Assembly (NCBI RefSeq): GCF_947487805.1
Contig: NZ_CANKXW010000004.1
Coordinates: forward strand, 281,065 to 345,064
Origin: an uncultured Tateyamaria sp.
GTDB taxonomy: Bacteria > Pseudomonadota > Alphaproteobacteria > Rhodobacterales > Rhodobacteraceae
Direction: 5' to 3'
DNA: 64,000 nt
The first letter of the stretch is position 1. Every line of letters begins with the position of its first letter. The translations under genes were made by a program, and so were the position numbers. Below are positions 60,571 through 64,000 of this stretch, one piece after another. Under the pieces are notes generated by a model. The model made no database searches and was not told where the DNA came from. It saw only the letters and a program-made list of their open reading frames with translations.

Positions 60571-61531
60571 TGATCTGCTCCGGTGGCAGGCCGATACGCA
60601 ACCACGGCGCATCGAAAAGGTGAGGCATGATTGGCACGTCTGTGCCCGCAATAATCGGCACCGCCTGACCCAGAAAGAGATGACTTTCTTTGACGACGGT
60701 GCGCGCCACCCGGAACTTGTTTTCGATCTGGGCGGATGTCGGCGCTACCACGAGCACCCGACAGTTTCGTATACCAAGGTTCTTGTATGCTTGTCGCCAG
60801 TCAACATCGCGGTAGTGGGCTATTTTCTTGCGGGTTGAACTCTGCCGTGAGCTCGGATCATCGTCATCAAAGCGACTGTTTGCTTTGTTGTGTTCTGCCT
60901 CAATCGCGAAGTACGCGCGTTTCCCGACCGGGTGTTCGATCCCCACAAACCCATCCGGCACTAGCATGTACGGCATGATCTTGCGGCTTTTGCGGTCGCG
61001 GTATGTAGTATGGCGTGGCAACAGAAACGGGGCGGGATGCTTGGCTTGCTCCGCCATTTCTTCGGCTGAGATCAGACGGCAACCGTTGGCTTCCGCTCCC
61101 GCTTTTAGGTTCGATAGCAAATCAATCGTCATCTTCGAATGCTCGAACTCAGTGCCCAGGCGCATTTCAAGCCCACCTTCTTGATAGAGGTAGCGCGGCG
61201 GCAATTCGCGCCCCGCCAGAGCGTCTTTTCCCTTCCCCGCTAGCAGATAGGTGTCACATTCATAGAGGCCGCACTGCCGCTTATCCAAAAGACCATGATC
61301 GAACATCAGGCGCAGTGAGTGTCGCAGGCCAATCTCGTGTCGCAGCGGCAAATGCATGGCGATGTGGTGCGACCGCAGCGCCTTGAACTGATAGATGAGC
61401 TCCAAAACCTCGAACATCTTGGGGCTAATGCAAAGCGGTGTTTTCGGGCGGACACGTTTGAACCTAGGCTTGCGCATGCCCCTGTCTTGCCGCGTGTTGG
61501 TAACGGCGTCAAAGGATGGCATGAGGCGCAT
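60545..61531 (-). CDS. Replication-relaxation-like plasmid protein
   Basis: A 328-residue protein. A basic N terminus (RKPRFKRVRPKT) precedes a winged-helix domain (about 37-95; FEVLELIYQFKALRSHHIAMHL). A nuclease-fold-like core (about 170-300) contains the acidic pair in YFAIEAEHNKANSR and the strand NCRVLVVAP. This layout matches the replication-relaxation family of plasmids and integrative elements, which links relaxation and replication. Catalysis is unproven for the family as far as I know. It follows the coupling ATPase by 45 bases. Confidence 0.6.
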   Translation of the reverse strand: MRLMPSFDAVTNTRQDRGMRKPRFKRVRPKTPLCISPKMFEVLELIYQFKALRSHHIAMHLPLRHEIGLRHSLRLMFDHGLLDKRQCGLYECDTYLLAGKGKDALAGRELPPRYLYQEGGLEMRLGTEFEHSKMTIDLLSNLKAGAEANGCRLISAEEMAEQAKHPAPFLLPRHTTYRDRKSRKIMPYMLVPDGFVGIEHPVGKRAYFAIEAEHNKANSRFDDDDPSSRQSSTRKKIAHYRDVDWRQAYKNLGIRNCRVLVVAPTSAQIENKFRVARTVVKESHLFLGQAVPIIAGTDVPIMPHLFDAPWLRIGLPPEQINATTLRTG

Positions 61532-61576
61532 GGTGAGCGATGGTTAGAGTGCTCATACATGCAGTATATCAAATAG

Positions 61577-63649
61577 TTAGTCTAAATCTTGCGGAGCGTC
61601 CGGATTGATGGGTTTGCCGTCGTCATCGTCGGCGGGCGGACGTTTCTTGTTCTCATCCCTAGACGGATTGTCCGCCTCTGGTTCGTCATCCCAATAGCTT
61701 TCGTAGTCAGTATCCGCCCCTTCGTCTCCACTCTCCGCTTTTGTGCCCTCGTCCGCCTCTGCTTCTCCATCCGGGTCATAATGATGTTCCGTCAGCATCA
61801 TGGCCTTAAGGACATCGACATAGTCTTCGTCGTTATCCATCTGCGCTTCAAGCAGTCCTGGCGTCACGCGGTACGTCCCCGTACCGTGATGCTTGAGCCA
61901 CGCCGCAAAGGTCAACTCTGGCACAGTTCGGATCGTGTCAGCATCCGTGTCCATTTCCTTGGCAAGTTTGGTCGCATCCGACGCACTAACACCGCCCGCA
62001 AACTTGATCGACGTGAGCGAGTTGATCAGCTTGTCGATCCCGGCTCGTTCTAATTGATCAAGTTCCTGGCACGCGGTGATCATGCACAGACCGCGCTTGC
62101 GACCTTGCTCATACAGGCGACGGATGATGGGAGTGTCAGACAAGTATTCCTGTGCTTCGTCCAGATACAAATACACCCGATCTTTAGTTTCTGGGCGCGA
62201 CAGCACCTCCATGGCGATCTGCGCGAAACAGTATTTGCCGAACAGTTGCGCGCCCTCGTCTCCCAGCACGGCCTGTGCCGTATTGATCAAAATGATCTTT
62301 TCATCCCGGATAGCCCCTGAGATATCAACCTTGCTCTCCGGGGCGTTGAACATGCCCTTAAGGGTGCGGCTCTCCATGAGGGTAAATAAACGGCGGGCCA
62401 CTTCCTGGCGGGTCGTGCGGTAGCTGTTGCTGGCGCGTTTGTCTTTGGGGTCGCAGAGCTCGTTCATGATGAACTTCTGCGAAGTCGTGTCGAGCTGATC
62501 CACATACTCGGCATATGGTTCATAGCCGTCCTGCAAGATCGACAGAGCCGTATCGAAGTTGGCGTTTGGGATGACCATCAGGAAGCGTGACAGAAAGCGA
62601 TACAACGTTGATTGCGTGGTGGTAAGCGCCGTATCGCGCGCTGCAAACATATGCTCATAGAGCGCAACTGCAGTGCGGACTTTGGGTTCGTCCTCCGGTT
62701 TGTTGGTTGAGCCGATTGAGAACGCACTCAGCGCCAAGGGTTGGCGGATATTGCCGCCATCCAGGTACATGGTTCGATCCCACGAAACGACGTGCAACAG
62801 TTTCTCGAGCATCGACCCCTGGCTGTCGTTCACGATGACACAGGCGTCATCCTCTTCAATGTCCTGCAAGATCATCTGTTGCAAACATTGGGTCTTGCCG
62901 TGGCCAGTGCCACCAATAATCGAATGATGGCGCGTCCGCAGATCTTGCGGTATCTCGATACTGTCGTCGTGGGTCATCTCGGCCATGAGCGCCAACGGTG
63001 TCCCCCGCAGATAAGCATCTACGATGTCTTCGCCCTTGTATTCGCGTGGCGGCACCTCTTTCTGCGCATAGAAATTATCATCCAGGCGCTTGCTGGTGTT
63101 GGGCAGAATAGGCCGTCCATCCTCCAAGGTCTCAACGGCAGTGTATATGACGTTGGCGACGTTCTCCGTGGCGGGTGGTTCCGCGCAAAGCTGCACTACC
63201 CGACAAATATGCGCGAGACGGCGTTCATAATCGTCAGGTGAAACTTGGTTGAGAAAGTCGCGATAGCGCCCGCCTTCAATGGTGTCGCAGAGCTCAGGTG
63301 GCTCGGGCGGGTAGTTGTCGAGGTCTTCAAAACCCACCAATCGCGAAGCAATGGTGAACTGAATGTCGACGTTCGGATCTTCCTCTGTTGGAAAGCCGAC
63401 GCGATCACCAATGAAGGTCGAGATGTCGATTTCAGTGAACTTGTGCTTGGCCGCGCGGTACAGCGCCCAGGTGCGTTCCTTTTGCTGCCGTTCACGCGCG
63501 GTGGGCGACTTCACCTGATGCCAGTATATGGCGTATCCGATGGCGAACGGGACAGCGGCACCTGCGGCCACGGCTCCCGCCGACACCACCGCAAACACCA
63601 CTAAAACAAACGCCGCCGTCCCGACTAGGATTTCAACGGTGTCGTCCAT
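61577..63649 (-). CDS. VirD4/TraD-like type IV coupling ATPase
   Basis: A 690-residue conjugative ATPase. Two N-terminal helices lie in about 8-44. The Walker A motif is SIIGGTGHGKTQ (about 243-254), Walker B is RVYLYLDEAQEYL (about 491-503), and ITACQELDQLERAG follows as in HerA/VirD4/TraD motors. The C-terminal tail of about 80 residues is very acidic (Glu/Asp), as in coupling proteins that recruit relaxosomes. Start overlaps the stop of the upstream small gene by 1 base. It moves DNA to a type IV channel, whose other genes lie beyond the right edge if present. Confidence 0.82.
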   Translation of the reverse strand: MDDTVEILVGTAAFVLVVFAVVSAGAVAAGAAVPFAIGYAIYWHQVKSPTARERQQKERTWALYRAAKHKFTEIDISTFIGDRVGFPTEEDPNVDIQFTIASRLVGFEDLDNYPPEPPELCDTIEGGRYRDFLNQVSPDDYERRLAHICRVVQLCAEPPATENVANVIYTAVETLEDGRPILPNTSKRLDDNFYAQKEVPPREYKGEDIVDAYLRGTPLALMAEMTHDDSIEIPQDLRTRHHSIIGGTGHGKTQCLQQMILQDIEEDDACVIVNDSQGSMLEKLLHVVSWDRTMYLDGGNIRQPLALSAFSIGSTNKPEDEPKVRTAVALYEHMFAARDTALTTTQSTLYRFLSRFLMVIPNANFDTALSILQDGYEPYAEYVDQLDTTSQKFIMNELCDPKDKRASNSYRTTRQEVARRLFTLMESRTLKGMFNAPESKVDISGAIRDEKIILINTAQAVLGDEGAQLFGKYCFAQIAMEVLSRPETKDRVYLYLDEAQEYLSDTPIIRRLYEQGRKRGLCMITACQELDQLERAGIDKLINSLTSIKFAGGVSASDATKLAKEMDTDADTIRTVPELTFAAWLKHHGTGTYRVTPGLLEAQMDNDEDYVDVLKAMMLTEHHYDPDGEAEADEGTKAESGDEGADTDYESYWDDEPEADNPSRDENKKRPPADDDDGKPINPDAPQDLD

Positions 63650-63936
63650 CAGAGCTCAAAGGAAGTGGATTTCTCTTCGACGCCTTCGTTCGCGACAATG
63701 TATCCCTTGAGTAAGACCAACTTGTCTTTGAGTTCATCCTCATAGCCTTTGGCTTCAAGCGGTGTCGAAAGGTAGAACAAATCGGGGCCTTTCATCAGCT
63801 TGTTGATGGTGAGGTTGGTGGTATTGGCATCAACCCCACTCACCGCTGCGGTCAACAGTTTGCGCCCCAAGCCACGGTTTTCTTGAGCCAAGGCTTTGCT
63901 CTCGGAAATGTCCGCAGAATAGCTGATCAGCCCCAC
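63649..63936 (-). CDS. Hypothetical protein, 95 aa
   Basis: A 95-residue protein with no recognised domain. GTG at 63936 is the only start codon in the open frame. The stop overlaps the coupling-ATPase start (TGATG). It ends VEEKSTSFEL and contains LYYLSTPLEAKGYEDELKDKL-like helical text. Its place in front of a coupling ATPase suggests an element accessory. Confidence 0.5.
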   Translation of the reverse strand: MGLISYSADISESKALAQENRGLGRKLLTAAVSGVDANTTNLTINKLMKGPDLFYLSTPLEAKGYEDELKDKLVLLKGYIVANEGVEEKSTSFEL

Positions 63937-63957
63937 TTGAGTGGTCCAATTTGATTG

Positions 63958-64000
63958 TTAGTGCATGATCGGCCTTTGGTCCATCTGGACGATGGTTTCA
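63958..64000 (-). CDS. C-terminal end of a further gene (partial)
   Basis: The last bases, read on the minus strand, give an open frame ending ETIVQMDQRPIMH and a TAA stop, 21 bases before the next GTG start. It looks like the end of a gene that continues past the window edge. Too short to identify. Confidence 0.4.
   Translation of the reverse strand, partial: ETIVQMDQRPIMH

Noticed and set aside
1..64000. tRNA, rRNA, CRISPR arrays, insertion-sequence transposases and riboswitches
   Set aside because: I looked for cloverleaf patterns, regular spaced repeats, DDE-transposase motifs and leader structures and saw none convincing; a covariance-model search would be decisive for small RNAs.

Overview
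The window looks like a chromosomal segment of a marine alphaproteobacterium of the order Rhodobacterales (Roseobacter group). The evidence is a high-GC backbone, a flagellar cluster containing flaF, flbT and a DUF1217 gene, Hint-domain proteins, paired polyamine-type ABC transporters, and intergenic copies of a CCCCGAGG-ATATTTT element that I recall from this group. Nearly every operon uses 4-base ATGA overlaps.

Bases 1-15400 hold housekeeping and metabolic genes: a creatininase-family/2OG-oxygenase pair, a LOG-family protein, dapD, a ligand-gated-channel-like receptor, two overlapping Hint-domain genes, dapE with a GNAT gene and a DUF2064 gene, RNase R, a GST-like gene facing a WYL regulator, and a lytic transglycosylase. 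Bases 15500-29110 hold two transport systems. One is a minus-strand polyamine-type ABC operon (ATPase, binding protein, DUF1330 protein, two permeases). The other is potFGHI with a puuB-like oxidase. Between them lie an ectoine-hydrolase-like gene and a putrescine-aminotransferase-like gene, so the block imports and degrades polyamines or similar nitrogen compounds.

Bases 29113-54431 are a flagellar locus encoding hook assembly (flgD, fliK), flagellin with flaF/flbT, rod parts (flgBC, fliE, flgFG), ring and export parts (flgA, flgH, fliF, fliH, fliI, fliP, fliQ, fliR, flhA, flhB), two FliL-like proteins, fliN, and stator-related genes (motA, motE-like, a large periplasmic protein). motB, flgE, flgK, flgL, flgI, fliG and fliM are not in the window. 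Several divergent promoters carry TTAA-N7-TTAA-like boxes resembling CtrA sites.

From about 54540 to the right edge the DNA is accessory, and part of it is clearly AT-richer. It carries a compact tyrosine recombinase beside an unusual set of interleaved inverted repeats, an HD-domain dNTPase-like gene coupled to a YwgA/Panacea-like gene (candidate toxin-antitoxin or defence pair), two orphan membrane proteins, very small genes, a degenerate primase-like gene, a replication-relaxation-like gene and a VirD4/TraD-like coupling ATPase. I read this as part of an integrated conjugative element or captured plasmid that abuts fliP. The element continues beyond 64000. I saw no tRNA, rRNA or CRISPR array. 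No gene-free stretch exceeds about 300 bases.
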